From: Saprospiraceae bacterium | GTDB lineage: Bacteria; Bacteroidota; Bacteroidia; Chitinophagales; Saprospiraceae | NCBI GenBank assembly: GCA_016715405.1 | Contig: JADKAE010000007.1 | Coordinates: 1-64,000, forward strand | Direction: 5' to 3' | Length of the DNA stretch: 64,000 bases | Part shown: piece by piece, positions 12,294 to 23,400 of the stretch | How the letters are laid out: each line of letters opens with the position of its first letter | Position numbering within the stretch: the stretch's first letter is position 1 | Notes under the pieces: model-generated | Seen by the model: only the letters and a program-made list of their open reading frames with translations | What the model was told of the DNA's origin: nothing | Databases searched by the model: none | Translations under genes and position numbers: made by a program

Positions 12294-13241
12294 ATGAAAT
12301 TACTATCAATTTTAGTGATCGCGTCAATTGGATGTTTCACCTGTTATGGACAAGAAGAATCAACCGGCGTGCCTTTTGTCTCCTATTGGAATATTGGCGA
12401 TGCTTATGATTTTAAAATTACCAAAATAAAGCAGAAATGGGACAAAGACAGCCTGGTAAAAAACGATACAACATCATATATCGCGAATTTTAGCGTAGTT
12501 GATTCCACCCACAACAGCTACACCATTAAATGGCTTTTCAAAACGAATCTGAGCGAATTAAAGCTGCCCGAAGAACTTACTCCCAGCCTGGCAAAATACG
12601 ATATCACGGAAGTTATCTATAAAACAAGCGAAGTCGGCGAATTTCTCGGCATCGAAAATTGGGAAGCCATATCCGATATGATGACCGGCTTGTTTTCAGA
12701 TATTACCACTCATTTATCCGATGGAAAAAGCGCTAACGAAAAAGCATTCAAAACGGCCATGGCGCCTATTCTTTCCGTTTATCAATCAAAAGAAGGTATT
12801 GAACAATTGGTTTTCAAAGAGTTGCAATATTTTCATCTACCCTTTGGAGTTGAATTTTCTACCACAGAACCCTTTGTCTATGAAGAGAAACTCCCCAATA
12901 TGTTTGGCGGCGATCCGATAAGAGCGGATGGTAAAATTTATGTAGAAAACGTAGATTTCGACAACAACTATTGTACTTTAATCCAGGAATTAAAATTAAA
13001 CCCCAGTGACACAAAAAAAATGGTAGATGCCTTATTGAAGCAAATGAAAGTGATGGATAAAGATATGAAGCAAGTATCTAAAAATGCCAAAATTGAAATT
13101 TCAGACCACAACCGCTACGAATATTATTATTACCCCGGCATTCCGATTAATGTTGATATAAACAGGGAAACAATTATGGAAGTTGGCGGCAATACAACTA
13201 AACAACTTGAGATTATTCAAATTGAATTTCTAGGGGGGTAG
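12294..13241 (+). CDS. Secreted protein of unknown function (315 aa)
   Basis: ATG at 12294 starts a clean signal peptide (MKLLSILVIASIGCFTCYG, cut before QEES). The mature protein is rich in Lys, Asp and Tyr with alternating polar/hydrophobic strands, suggesting a soluble beta-rich periplasmic protein; near residue 200 it has GGDPIRADGKIYVENVDFD. I see no catalytic motif, lipobox or sorting domain. It is intact in one frame and lower in GC than its neighbours. It sits alone between two related terminators (12132 and 13260), so it is probably its own transcription unit. Confidence 0.75.
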   Translation: MKLLSILVIASIGCFTCYGQEESTGVPFVSYWNIGDAYDFKITKIKQKWDKDSLVKNDTTSYIANFSVVDSTHNSYTIKWLFKTNLSELKLPEELTPSLAKYDITEVIYKTSEVGEFLGIENWEAISDMMTGLFSDITTHLSDGKSANEKAFKTAMAPILSVYQSKEGIEQLVFKELQYFHLPFGVEFSTTEPFVYEEKLPNMFGGDPIRADGKIYVENVDFDNNYCTLIQELKLNPSDTKKMVDALLKQMKVMDKDMKQVSKNAKIEISDHNRYEYYYYPGIPINVDINRETIMEVGGNTTKQLEIIQIEFLGG

Positions 13242-13259
13242 GCGTTTGTGCAAGAATCC

Positions 13260-13302
13260 AGCCCCCGCAGATCCCTTGAGCGGTTTGCGGGGGCTTTTTT
13301 TT
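13260..13302 (+). terminator. Rho-independent terminator
   Basis: AGCCCCCGCA pairs with TGCGGGGGCT followed by eight T, 19 bases after the stop at 13241. Same design as the terminator at 12132, including GCGGTTTG in the loop. Confidence 0.9.
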
Positions 13303-13486
13303 CATAATTTACAATAAAAATATTAGGAGGGGGTAACAAAAGAAAATGTGGCGGTATTATATGTTGTACCCCGAAAATCCAGATTTTAATTGCACTTCCT
13401 TTAGTTTTTTATAAATTTATATAAAATACTTTATGCCAGCTTAATTTACATTTTAATTTTTTTTAAAAAACTTAACCCTTTACAAC

Positions 13487-15168
13487 ATGAAAAAGTTGGT
13501 TTTCTTTCTCTTCTCCCTGCTATTCGTTTTGTCTATTTATAATTTCTGGTGGAACGGCAATTGGTATGATAATATACAGACTACGTCTGCCACCGGTTGC
13601 GCTACAGATTGCACTAAGTTTATTGCTCGCAATATACCTGCAAACCTGGGCAATAAAAACGAAAATCAGCCCCTACAAATATGTTTGGTTGCTACAGCGA
13701 TGGCACTTACGATTATGGAATTCTGCCTGCTGAACAAAGTTCTAATGATTTGGTGGCCAAGCACACTTTCCCGTCAGGAAGTTCTAACAGTAACACTTTA
13801 CTCCAATTAGTACCTACTTACGATGACAAGGACAAACCCAAACATTTTGCTATTGGCGCTAATCCTGTGGGCTTTACGCCTACTTCGCCGGCAACTGATT
13901 GATTCTGAGAACCTTCTTCTTGAATACTTTCATTTACCCAGAAGGGGGTGATACCCTTGTTTATATTTTACAATATGGAAACAGGTACGATACTATAATA
14001 AAGGGTAATGTGCAGTTAAATTTTGATAATACTGCAATGCAGATTGACACGCTTTATGCTTTTAATGGCGAAACGACTACGCCACTGAATTACGCCAATA
14101 GCGATGGAAAATTGATAGTTAATTATGAGAATCTTGACACCAATTATTACAGAAATATATTTATCGTTTTTATATTTCCGGAAGATGCCAACGAAAATAT
14201 TGAAGAGGTAATTTTTTACTATGAAATTGAAAGCCGAGAAGAGGGTTGGAGAACCCCAAACAACACAGGACACAGTAACCCTGGAATATTTAGCGGAAAG
14301 CGCCCTCATGACCCCAATTATATTACTGCTGACAAACCCGAATTATGTCCCGATCCCATTCCCGATAGCTTAATTTATACCATAGTTTTTCAAAATATCG
14401 GTGAAGGCGACTGTGATATGGTTACGGTAAAAGAAATCCTGCCCGTCAATTTTCTTCTCGATGCCACCGGCAGTGATATCCGCATGATTGACCCACCAGG
14501 ATTGCTTCCTGATTCGATCAATCTCCAAACGCGGGAAATCGTTTGGAAAATGTCGCATCTGGACGAACTAAAAAAAGAACCTAACAAAAGCGCTAAGAAG
14601 TTGCGCGGCACTAATGAATCACCCAAAAATTTCACAGAGGGCGACACGAAAGACTCTATCGTCTTCCGGGTGATGTTCGACAAAAGTATCCCCTAATCCC
14701 CTGCAGCGCCATCCCCAATCGCGCAGAAATCATTTTGAAGACCTCGAACCCATCGTCACCAACGATTACATCGCTACCATTAAGTGTACCAATTGCGATA
14801 GTTGCACCACTACGCCGGGTATAGAAGTATTGCCGGCTATAACTACCCAAAAAGGCAAAGCCGTCACCCTGACACTGCCAAAAAACAAAACCCAATTCGC
14901 CACCCACTACACCTGGTATCCCCCTATCGGACTCGACGACCCCAGTAGTGCCACCCCCCAGGCATCGCCCGATAAAACTACCATTTACACTGCTGTAGCT
15001 TCCGGTGGCTGCAGGCAGGAGATCTTCCAAATACAAGTAAAAGTAGAGGAAAAACAAAAATGCAAAGGCTTCTGGCCCTGCCTCTGGCACTGCAAATGGT
15101 GGCTACTGCTCATCATCCTGGCCCTGATCGCCTGGCTGCTGCTGCGCAAGCGGAGGGATGAGGCGTAA
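13487..15168 (+). CDS. Surface protein with DUF11-like domain and C-terminal membrane anchor, frameshifted
   Basis: ATG at 13487 gives a signal peptide (MKKLVFFLFSLLFVLSIYNF). Middle part has DUF11-like strands (PDSLIYTIVFQNIGEGDCD, VTVKEILPVNF). Near the end is an Ig-like segment typical of gliding-type surface proteins (WYPPIGLDDPSSATPQASPD). The protein ends with a transmembrane helix (WWLLLIILALIAWLLL) and a basic tail RKRRDEA, not with a T9SS signal. Frame must change near 13690, 13890 and 14700; each join gives a sensible continuation. About 560 residues. The C-terminal anchor suggests an inner-membrane protein with a periplasmic ectodomain; function unknown. Confidence 0.75.
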
Positions 15169-15170
15169 GC

Positions 15171-15325
15171 CGTTCTCTGTTCTCTGTTCTCTGTTCTCTG
15201 TTCTCTGTTCTCTGTTCTCTGTTCTCTGTTCTCTGTGCTCTCTGTAAAAGGTTAATTGACAAAGATAATGAACGGATAACAGAGAACCGACAACAGATAA
15301 CTGACAACGGATAACTGACATTAAT
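15171..15325. repeat. Inverted array of TTNTCNG heptamers with conserved centre (family A, copy 1)
   Basis: Left arm is nine near-perfect TTCTCTG units; right arm is made of complements of TTATCCG, TTGTCAG, TTATCTG, TTGTCGG. The centre (15251-15275) includes TTGACAAAGATAATGAAC, whose minus strand reads TATCTTTG (15260-15267), a perfect -7 promoter motif. Related copies are at 18340, 35696 and 58808. Confidence 0.85.
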
Positions 15326-15373
15326 CATGCCACCCTTCTGACATTCCTCAGCCTGCGTTACACCGGAAGGGCA

Positions 15374-15381
15374 TAGCTTTG
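15374..15381 (+). promoter_or_regulatory. Putative -7 promoter element for hemN (TAGCTTTG)
   Basis: Exact TAnnTTTG match 43 bases before the GTG start at 15424. Confidence 0.5.
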
Positions 15382-15423
15382 CGTTAGATATACGTATACA
15401 TTCTTTTTTCTAAAGCAAAAGCC

Positions 15424-16776
15424 GTGCCCAAACGACTTGTCGACAAGTACAATATCCCCGCGCCCCGATATACCAGCTATCCTACTGTGCCATACTGGGA
15501 AGCCGCGCAAATCGACGCTACCGCCTGGAGCGATCGCGTATGCGCGGCTTTCCACAGCCGGCGGGAACTGAGCCTGTATATCCACTTGCCCTATTGCGAA
15601 CAACTGTGCACCTACTGCGGCTGCAATAAACATATCACCACCAACCACCGCGTAGAGCAGCCCTATATCGACAGCGTGCTGGCCGAATGGGCCATGTATA
15701 CCCAGCTTTTGGGCGAACGCCCCGTATTGCGCGAATTGCACCTCGGCGGCGGCACGCCTACTTTCTTTTCGCCCGACAACCTGGCCTACCTCATCGAGGG
15801 TATCCTGGCGGGCGCCGATGTGGCCCCGCAGACCGAATTCAGCTTTGAAGCCCACCCCTTTTCTACTACCCATGCACATTTAGCTACCCTCCGCCGACTG
15901 GGCTTCAACCGTATCAGCGTGGGCGTACAGGACGTGTCGCCCGAAATCCTGTCGATTATCAACCGCGCACAAACGGTCGAGCAGGTCGAAAACGTGACCC
16001 GCTGGGCCCGCGAACTGGGCTATGAGTCGGTCAACTTTGACCTTATCTTCGGACTGCCGCTGCAAACCCCCGCCCATATCAGCGATACCATGCAACTGGT
16101 AGGCCGACTCCGACCCGAACGCATCGCCTTTTACAGCTACGCCCACGTGCCTTGGGTCAAACCCAGCCAGCGCGCCTACTCCGAAGCCGACCTGCCCGAT
16201 GGCGAAGCCAAAAGAACATTGTATGAATGGGGCCGCGAACTCCTCGAACGCGAAGGTTACCTGGAAATAGGCCTCGACCACTTCGCCCTGCCCGGCGACA
16301 GCCTCTGCCGCAGCATGCAACAGGGCACGCTACACCGCAACTTTATGGGGTATACGCCCTATAGCACCCAGCTTTGCATCGGCCTCGGCGCCTCGGCTAT
16401 CGGCGACACCTGGGACGCCTACGCACAAAATGAAAAACGCATTTCCGACTACCAGCAACGAATTGCCAAGGGCGAACTACCCCTCACCAAGGGGCACCTG
16501 CTTTCTCCCGAAGACCAGATCCTGCGCGAACACATCCTTCACCTGATGTGCCAGGGTTTTACCACTTGGGAAGACCCCCGCCTGCAATGCGACGCCCTTT
16601 GGCAAGGACTCGAAAGATTGACCGAAATGGAGGAAGACGGACTGATAAGCCGCTCGCCGTATCAATTGCGTGTGACCGACGCCGGACTGCCCTTCCTGCG
16701 AAACATTTGCCTGGCGCTGGATGCGCGCTATTGGCGCGCCCAGCCGGCAGCGCAATTATTTAGTAAAGTGGTATAA
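15424..16776 (+). CDS. hemN: Oxygen-independent coproporphyrinogen III oxidase (radical SAM)
   Basis: Converts coproporphyrinogen III to protoporphyrinogen IX in haem synthesis without O2. 450 residues, the usual HemN length. The radical-SAM cluster motif is YCEQLCTYCGC (CxxxCxxC plus the extra Cys typical of true HemN rather than HemW) at about residue 60. GGGTPTFF and FEAHPFSTT follow, then GVQDVSPEIL and the C-terminal HemN domain (HFALPGDSL, NFMGYTPY). Start is GTG at 15424, which matches the family N-terminus (KRLVDKYNIPAPRYTSYPT). Intact. The small gene at 16788 follows after 11 bases and is probably co-transcribed. Confidence 0.93.
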   Translation: MPKRLVDKYNIPAPRYTSYPTVPYWEAAQIDATAWSDRVCAAFHSRRELSLYIHLPYCEQLCTYCGCNKHITTNHRVEQPYIDSVLAEWAMYTQLLGERPVLRELHLGGGTPTFFSPDNLAYLIEGILAGADVAPQTEFSFEAHPFSTTHAHLATLRRLGFNRISVGVQDVSPEILSIINRAQTVEQVENVTRWARELGYESVNFDLIFGLPLQTPAHISDTMQLVGRLRPERIAFYSYAHVPWVKPSQRAYSEADLPDGEAKRTLYEWGRELLEREGYLEIGLDHFALPGDSLCRSMQQGTLHRNFMGYTPYSTQLCIGLGASAIGDTWDAYAQNEKRISDYQQRIAKGELPLTKGHLLSPEDQILREHILHLMCQGFTTWEDPRLQCDALWQGLERLTEMEEDGLISRSPYQLRVTDAGLPFLRNICLALDARYWRAQPAAQLFSKVV

Positions 16777-16787
16777 ATATTTGAATT

Positions 16788-17195
16788 ATGAAAAAACAAA
16801 CCGGTATCTGGCTCGACGCCAGACAAGCTTTCCTTATTCACCTGCTGGACGGGAAAATGGAGCATTATCAACATATAAAGTCCGATTTCGACGAGGGCCG
16901 CATTAAAGGAGGCTCGCGCTCGAGCACGCCCTGGGGCCCGCAAGACGCAACTTCTGAAACCAAAATCCTGGAACGCAAAAAACACCAGCTTCACGAGTAT
17001 TTCGAACGGCTAAAAGATAAAGTGCTCGACAGCGAGTCGCTTTATGTATTCGGCCCTTCAGAAGCTAAAATTGGATTGGAAAAAAAGCTATAAAGAAGAC
17101 AAAAACTCAAACCTGCCCTACTGGCTGTAGAACCAGCCGATCAAATGACCCAAAATCAAATGATCGCCAGGGTGAAGAAGTTTTTTGGATTTTAG
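16788..17195 (+). CDS. Small conserved protein, possible eRF1-domain-1-like (baeRF) family
   Basis: About 134 residues after correction. It starts MKKQTGIWLDARQAFLI; the middle has GGSRSSTPWGPQDATSETK and LYVFGPSEAKIGLEKK, and the corrected C-terminus LLAVEPADQMTQNQMIARV followed by KKFFGF. This order (WLD, a GxA.xGP loop, then an E..D.MT..Q helix) recalls the bacterial eRF1 domain-1-like proteins, but I assign that only tentatively. Read directly it stops at 17093; two single-base changes around 17080 (A7 run) and 17115 restore a frame ending at 17195. Located 11 bases after hemN, probably in the same transcript. Confidence 0.6.
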
Positions 17196-17261
17196 ATTTC
17201 GAATTTCGGATTGCGGATTTATCTGAGCCAATCCGCAATCCGCAATCCGAATTCCGAAATT
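17195..17261. repeat. Inverted array of AATCCGC heptamers (family C)
   Basis: Left arm (17195-17220) contains TTTCGGATTGCGGATT; right arm (17229-17260) is AATCCGC repeated, then AATCCGA and ATTCCGAAAT. It sits in the convergent gap between the genes ending at 17195 and 17268. The same words reappear at 35806-35835. Confidence 0.85.
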
Positions 17262-17267
17262 GCTCCG

Positions 17268-18227
17268 TTATTCCAGGGTAACCGCCACATTCCCCTTCTT
17301 CCGCCCAGTATCCACATACCGGTGCGCCTCTACCATTGTGCAAACGTAAAGCGCTTATCGATAACCGCTTTCAGTTCGCCGGACTCCAGGAGTTGCTTCA
17401 GGAAATTCATGTCCTCTGCAGAGGTACTTGCTGTTCCGGTCACTATCTTGATAGAACTTGTCATCGAGACCCATAATGCTTCAAGTCCCTGTTTCACCAG
17501 TGCAGATCCTAATAGTAGGGCGCCTTTGGTGTGGAGCAGTTTGGCTAAAGTAAAAACAAGATACCTTGCCCACGGTGTCAAAAACCACATCGTATTTTTC
17601 GCTGATTTTGGATAAATCCGTTTTGGTATAGTCGATCACGTGATGAGCGCCGATAGATTTTACCAGGTCAATGTTTGATGTGCTGCAAACGCCGGTCACC
17701 TCAGCCCCGTAGTGCCGGGCAAGTTGTACCGCAGCGGTGCCTACCGCCCCCGAAGCGCCATAAATAAGTACTTTTTGACCGGGCTGAATATGGGCTTTTT
17801 TAAAATAATGCAGCGCCGTATGACCGCCAAAAGGGATGACAGCCGCTTCTTCAAAAGTCATATTTGCGGGTTTTATGGCCAATGCCGCATCTTGAGGCAG
17901 GCAGATATACTCCGCGAAAGTACCCATATTGAAACTGGCAAGGCCGAACACCTGGTCGCCTTTTTGTAGCGGTGTAACCGCTTGTCCAACGGCTTCCACT
18001 TCGCCGGCCAGCACGATGCCGAGAATATTGGTTTTGGTGGGTTTAAAAAGTCCGTAGACTAGCCTGGCCAGAAACGGGTCGGCTTTTCGCAGGCGCACGT
18101 CGGCTGTATTTACCGCGGTAGCTTTAATTTTTATCAGTATTTCCTTGTCTGTAGGTACCGGTTTTTCCACCTCGGTGAGCTGAAGCACCTCCGGCGGGCC
18201 GTATTGGTGGTAGGTAATGGCTTTCAT
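17268..18227 (-). CDS. NAD(P)-dependent zinc-free alcohol dehydrogenase / quinone oxidoreductase family
   Basis: Medium-chain dehydrogenase/reductase of about 320 residues. N-terminal GroES-like domain (MKAITYHQYGPPEVLQL, VNTADVRLRK) lacks the zinc-binding Cys/His set; Rossmann motif is GASGAVGTAAVQLA with VIDYTKTD after it. The C-terminus reads MVEAHRYVDTGRKKGNVAV, typical of the family. Frame changes are needed near 17575 and 17340; the stop is TAA at 17268. The substrate cannot be read from sequence. Transcribed alone, convergent with the hemN pair. Confidence 0.85.
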
Positions 18228-18339
18228 AATGCGACTTGTTGTTAATTACTATTAAAAAGACGATGCAAGTTCGGCCTGTAAGAGTTACAAACCGAATACA
18301 ACTCGACAGAGCAGGGGAAAGCATCGACAGATAAGAAAG

Positions 18340-18490
<151 letters not shown>

Positions 18491-18545
18491 CATTGAATTT
18501 CCCCAAAAAATCCCGATATTCCCCCTGTCAAAAAACCAACGCACC

Positions 18546-18662
18546 ATGAAAAACACCTTAACCCTATCGCTCTGTCTCCTCATCGCACTTCCTCTTTGGG
18601 CTCAGAAAACCCAGCGCAGCCTGATACGCGAATCCGTGATTCTGCCACTCCGCAGCCTGTAA
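18546..18662 (+). pseudogene. Signal-peptide stub, remnant of a secreted protein gene
   Basis: ATG at 18546 encodes a convincing signal peptide (MKNTLTLSLCLLIALPLWAQ) followed by only 18 residues before a stop. No continuation is visible in the other frames before the opposing remnant at 18688, so this looks like a deleted gene that kept its 5' end and its upstream promoter-like repeat. A very short secreted peptide is possible. Confidence 0.5.
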
Positions 18663-18687
18663 GGTTATTCGTAGTGGTAGTTAGATA

Positions 18688-19057
18688 TTACTTCCGCATT
18701 ATTTCAAATGCGGCAATCGCCTTTACATTATCCCAGTGGAAACTGAGTATCCCGCCATTTTTTGCTTCCGCAATTTCAATCGTAAATTGCTCTTTGACGC
18801 TTTGCGTCTTCTCCACCGGAATGACAACCGATACAAAAATCCTTTTGCCGGTTGGGGTCGGTGGGCCAGGTTTGAGATCGGTATTAAAAATCAACAGCCT
18901 CTCTTTTTCCCTGGGTACGGAATACAGGCTGTACGCACCTTTTGGAATCATTGCCCATGCGACCCACAAAGGAGGCCGTGTAAGGTTGGGCCGGGCCTGG
19001 CAGCGCAAACAAAAATGTAACAAGTAATGTGAGGATCAGGTGTTGGGTGTAATGCAT
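18688..19057 (-). pseudogene. Shortened DUF2911-like secreted protein
   Basis: ATG at 19057 begins a signal peptide (MHYTQHLILTLLVTFLFALP). After a frame change near 18990 the text reads IPKGAYSLYSVPREKERLLI and ends LSFHWDNVKAIAAFEI, which matches the C-terminal half of the DUF2911 family. The N-terminal half of that domain (the part with the conserved RTGANEAT-like segment) is missing: only about 15 residues separate the signal peptide from the middle of the domain. I read it as an internally deleted copy. No function is known for the family. Confidence 0.55.
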
Positions 19058-19162
19058 AGTGGGGGTATTATGTATTTAAAAACCTAATATAAAGGGAATA
19101 AACGAAAAAAGTGGCTAGAATTATTCGAATAGCAGTGCTTTTACGCTGCATTACCAACAAAT

Positions 19163-20439
19163 TCAGTCTATATTATTCTCAGCATATTGAATCAAATCCC
19201 ATGCTTCAATTAAAAAGTAAGTGAAGTAATCCTTCTTGAAATCTCCTACTTCGGAATCACTACAATTATCGATTTGATTCTTAACCAGTTTCATGAAACT
19301 GTCAGCATTTATTTGACTTTCATTGCACCCCCATGCACTATGAGAGGCCGTTGGTACTACCTGGCATCCATTCGAGTATTTACCAATTGTGTCGCCAAAT
19401 CCCTTGTTGTGATGTACGGCGCTATGAGTGGTATGGATATTTACGGCAGATATTTTTCCATCGGGCCTAGTAAAAGTAGGTTCTACTAAATTATCAAAGT
19501 CATAATAAGTTGATTGCTGGGATGAAGTATCCCGATAATGAGTAATTTTTTTTACTTGCTTCAAGCATAGATGTTGGGCGCCGCTAGCACCTGTATGGAT
19601 ATCTTTATTATATACGTTTATATGCCTGCCTTTAGGCATGATAAAAAAGCCATTTGTATCCTTTCCACTAATAATTGAATTGTCAGGAAATGTTGTCAAA
19701 CCATACTGCTTAAGTTGCCATTTGCCATCACTACCAATAAAAAATATAATCAACCAATCTCTAAAGTGTTCTCTTTTTTATACTTCCATTTATTGTTATC
19801 ATTGGTATCTTGTTCGTATCCCCAATTACTCCTGATTGCAATAAGATTTAGCGCGTATTTTTGAGTATGGATGTATGGATTAGGAGAATGAACGCAATAC
19901 AGATATCCAATTAGATCCCTCAAAGAAAAGGTTTTGTCAACTTCGGTTGCGCCGCTAAAGTCTTTGATAGTAAAGCTTGGGAATAATTCGTCTTTTTTCA
20001 GAAGGATGAAGAAACCTAAAGCGTAGTTATCCGAACTGAAATAGTTTAAAAATTCAGTAAATGAATCTGACCTCAAACTTGATGCCGCACCATTCTCATC
20101 CTCAGGAGTGTGAGAAATTGCTATAGGCTCATCATCGTCTGCAATAATGTGGTGGATAATTGAAAACTTGATATCGTCTTTGTTTTTTGTATCTACATTG
20201 TAATAAATTGCAATTGCATAGTCATCTTCGTTCATGAGGTTAAACAGATCTTGTAGAATTGCCACGTTATTCAAGAAATCAGACAACTTGGGCTTTAAGA
20301 TTAAAAACGGAGAATTATATACAAGATTCTGAGTCCAGGAGGTTGCCCCCGATTCGTCAAAAACAGCAGTAACTTTTGCTTTTATAGCATCAGAAATATC
20401 ACCAATTCCTGAGATTGCTATTGATATTTTATCATTCAT
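19163..20439 (-). CDS. Protein with C-terminal L,D-transpeptidase/endolysin-like domain
   Basis: The N-terminal 229 residues (from ATG 20439, MNDKISIAISGIGD) are acidic and without recognisable family until YALNLIAIRSNWGYEQD. The C-terminal part carries AVNIHTTHSAVHHNKGF, then GKYSNGCQVVP and FMKLVKNQID. H...H...S-x-G-C resembles the active-site arrangement of YkuD L,D-transpeptidases and of a phage-lysin-like Bacteroidota family in which NLxxIR, a TTxPG-like strand and NIH...SAGCQV occur in this order. The two parts are in frames that meet at 19752 (GATTGG|TTGATT); since the family motifs span the join, I treat it as one gene with an indel. Predicted cytosolic synthesis, no signal peptide. 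Follows the large gene at 20457 after 17 bases. Confidence 0.65.
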
Positions 20440-20456
20440 GTTTTGGGTTTTTTATG

Positions 20457-23400
20457 CTAAACAACATCGTTATTAAATAAATCCGAAAAAAGCATAGGTT
20501 CGTCAACATCCCCGGAATTAGGAGGAAAATAGGAAGAAACAGGATCGGGTAAATTCTCATATTCCATTGCAGTTATTAGCTCTGCTTCTGATTCTCCTTC
20601 TGAATTTTCATCATTACTGCCAGTTTCTCCTGATTGATTTTCTTCGGTGTTAATCGGCGTCCCCATCGCATCCGCTTTTGCTTTATCGATAGGTGTAATT
20701 TCACCTCCCCGTGCGTTTGCGTTTTTTTCAATCTGATCTAGATTATTTAATGCAGCAGCTTTACTGGTTGGCGATGCCGGCGGCGGCGCCGTATTAGATT
20801 TTGTGCCCCTGGACCAGTCCTTCGTTGCAGTATTCACCATGCCCGCCACTTGCTTGCCCAGTTCAACTGCGCCGTTCAGCGCATTTTCAGCGGCTTCGCC
20901 CGAGAGGTTGCCGGCAAGCTGTGCCGTTGTTAGCCAGGTCGGCGAGTTTGCCCATGACGGTCACCAGTTCTCCCGATTTTGACATATCGGGAACATATTG
21001 CCGTTTTGAACGGCGAGCAGGGCGTTGTCCAGACTTGTAGTGAGCGGGTATTGCGGCGGATTGATGATGTTCAGGTTGCTGGTCGGCACATTGGGCGTCA
21101 ATACGCCCGAGGGATCGGTCACGGTGTGGTTGCCGGCTGTTATGGCGGCAATCTGCGGCGCAAGATGCGGAATGGGCGAATCCTGCCAGTTCCAGAATCT
21201 CCTCGGATTTACGTACTCCGAAGCATTTGCCCTACCCAATATGGCTTCTGCAAATACGCCGGCAGTGGGCAGATAGACGGTGTCTTGCAATTTGGTTTTG
21301 GATTGGGATGCTTTGTACTCCTCAAGTGAATGGTATAAATTGTTGATGTACTCAGGATAGGGTCCCCGTTAGTTATAGGATTGCCATTGGCGTCTAAAGG
21401 CAGTTTTTGGGTTTGAATAATAAATAATTTTCCGTTATCCCGATTGGAGAAGGATGCAGGTAATCGGTCAATTCTTTGTCGACACCGCCTACCGTTAAGG
21501 AAATACTTTCAATGATGTCGATTAGTTGGTCGCTTTCAATTGCGCTTAGTAGCAGACGCGTGTAGCCGTAGCGATAATGGTTAAAATGCGTTTCGATTTC
21601 TGTTAATGCCGCAGCCTGGTTGTAATTGATACTGGTATTGATGGCGTTTTTGATGTCTTGCGCTAAATCGGAAATAGCTTGGATACTTAAGACATCTGCC
21701 ATATTTGATCCGTATAACTGATTGTAGGTAGCGGAAAGGCCATCGTATTTCTTACTTATATGCAAGCTATTTCCATCACTGTCTTTTATTTCAAAATCAA
21801 ATAGAAGTGAAAGCGAAGCTACAACGTCTTTCACGGTAATATGTGGCGCACCAAGATTGAAAACATTGGGGAAATCCAGGCTGGAATTTAACCGATAATT
21901 TACAATTTTAAAAGAATTCAAATTCCGCTGAACGCTCGAAAATGAATATGTTTTTACCGCTTCTTGTGTATTATGAGTAATGATTGTTTCTGTTTTATCC
22001 TGGTTAAAAACCCGTATTTCAAAAATGTCATTTATATCAACCTTGATTTGTTCAGTAGTGGTACCACCAAAACCTCCACCACCCAAAACAGTGTTTTCGT
22101 ACATATAATTCGGATACGCACTCAATGCTGCCGTAATCTTTACATTTTGTACATAAATATCCCCATTGGGATTAAAAACCGCATTATCAGGACTGTACTC
22201 GGTTATGATGGTATTAAACGTTTCAATTTTATCGGGAAATGTTTCGCCGAATGGCTCCTTTAGCACATGCCAGTACTTTTGTATAACATCCATCGTAAAA
22301 TATATCGGCCTAAACGGCACAAAAATGATGGCCTGCCAGGTATCCAGCCCGATAAGTATCTGGTATTTCTGCAGCACTTCGTAGTACTGAATTGTCAGCG
22401 CATGCGAGTGGTTGTAATTGGTTACGTTCCTGGTCTGTATTTCTTCTTTTTCCGATTGTTCGTCTGTTACAACTATCGTGGAATACAGAGATCGGATATT
22501 GGATGAATTTTGTACGGTTGAATCGTTCAGATTTTGCTGGACTTGCCCCATTACATCTCTAATACCACTTGATTCAGATTTAATAGTTCCCGTTTGTTCG
22601 TTATTTGAAAAAACGGCAGATACGCCGATAGCGCCGGCGGTAGATTTCAGGAACGAGCCGGCTAATTTTAAAGGAAAACCAGCTACGGAACTCAAGTCGG
22701 CCGAGCCGGAAGCGCCCGTTGACGAACCGCCGCCATAACCAGCCGTAATACCCCAGCCCGATGTTTTTGTGGCAGATTCCATCTCCGTACTGCCCGAAAG
22801 GTGCTCCTGGGCGGTGGTTTTTACTACCTCATTCAGCGCTCTGGTATGGGTAAAGCTATTGCTCAACCGCTCGTCTACAACCGTATCTTCATCTCTGCTG
22901 CTCGATTGCCTCCTGTACCACTCTATGATGGCGATGTTGCGCGATTCGCCCGGCGCCAGAGCCAGGCTGTGCACGATTTCTCCCAAATGGGTGCCCATAT
23001 TCACCCATTTTTGCTTAAATCCGGCGATGAAGCCGGTATACAGCTTTGGAAATTTGGAGTTGAAAATTTCGTATAGCTCGCTGTTGGGCTCATTTTCCGA
23101 CATGCTTGCAACAAGCTTTGATTCCAGTACGATTTCTTCGTCTTTAATATAACTATTGAAGCGGGCAATAGAATGTGTGCTTCCTATGATTTTCGGCATC
23201 AAATCCTCCGGAGCCGAGGCAGGTTCATTAAAAACCTCCTCGTCGGGTGCGAGAAAACTTTGCGCTTCTATATAGGCCGGGAAGACAGATAACTCCCGCA
23301 CCGTGGTTATACCAAAGGAATCCTGGAAGATCAATTCCGTGCTGGCGCCGATCCCTTCAATTGCAATTAAGGGTAGATCAGCCAGCCCTGACGGCAGCGT

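Noticed and set aside
15171..15245. CRISPR-like array (regular short repeats)
   Set aside because: Units are 7 bases, directly tandem, with no unique spacers; no cas genes in the window.
19750..19753. Four-base start/stop overlap implying two separate genes at 19163-19753 and 19750-20439
   Set aside because: The second start would be TTG without a ribosome site, and motifs of one family span the join; a one-base indel is the simpler reading.
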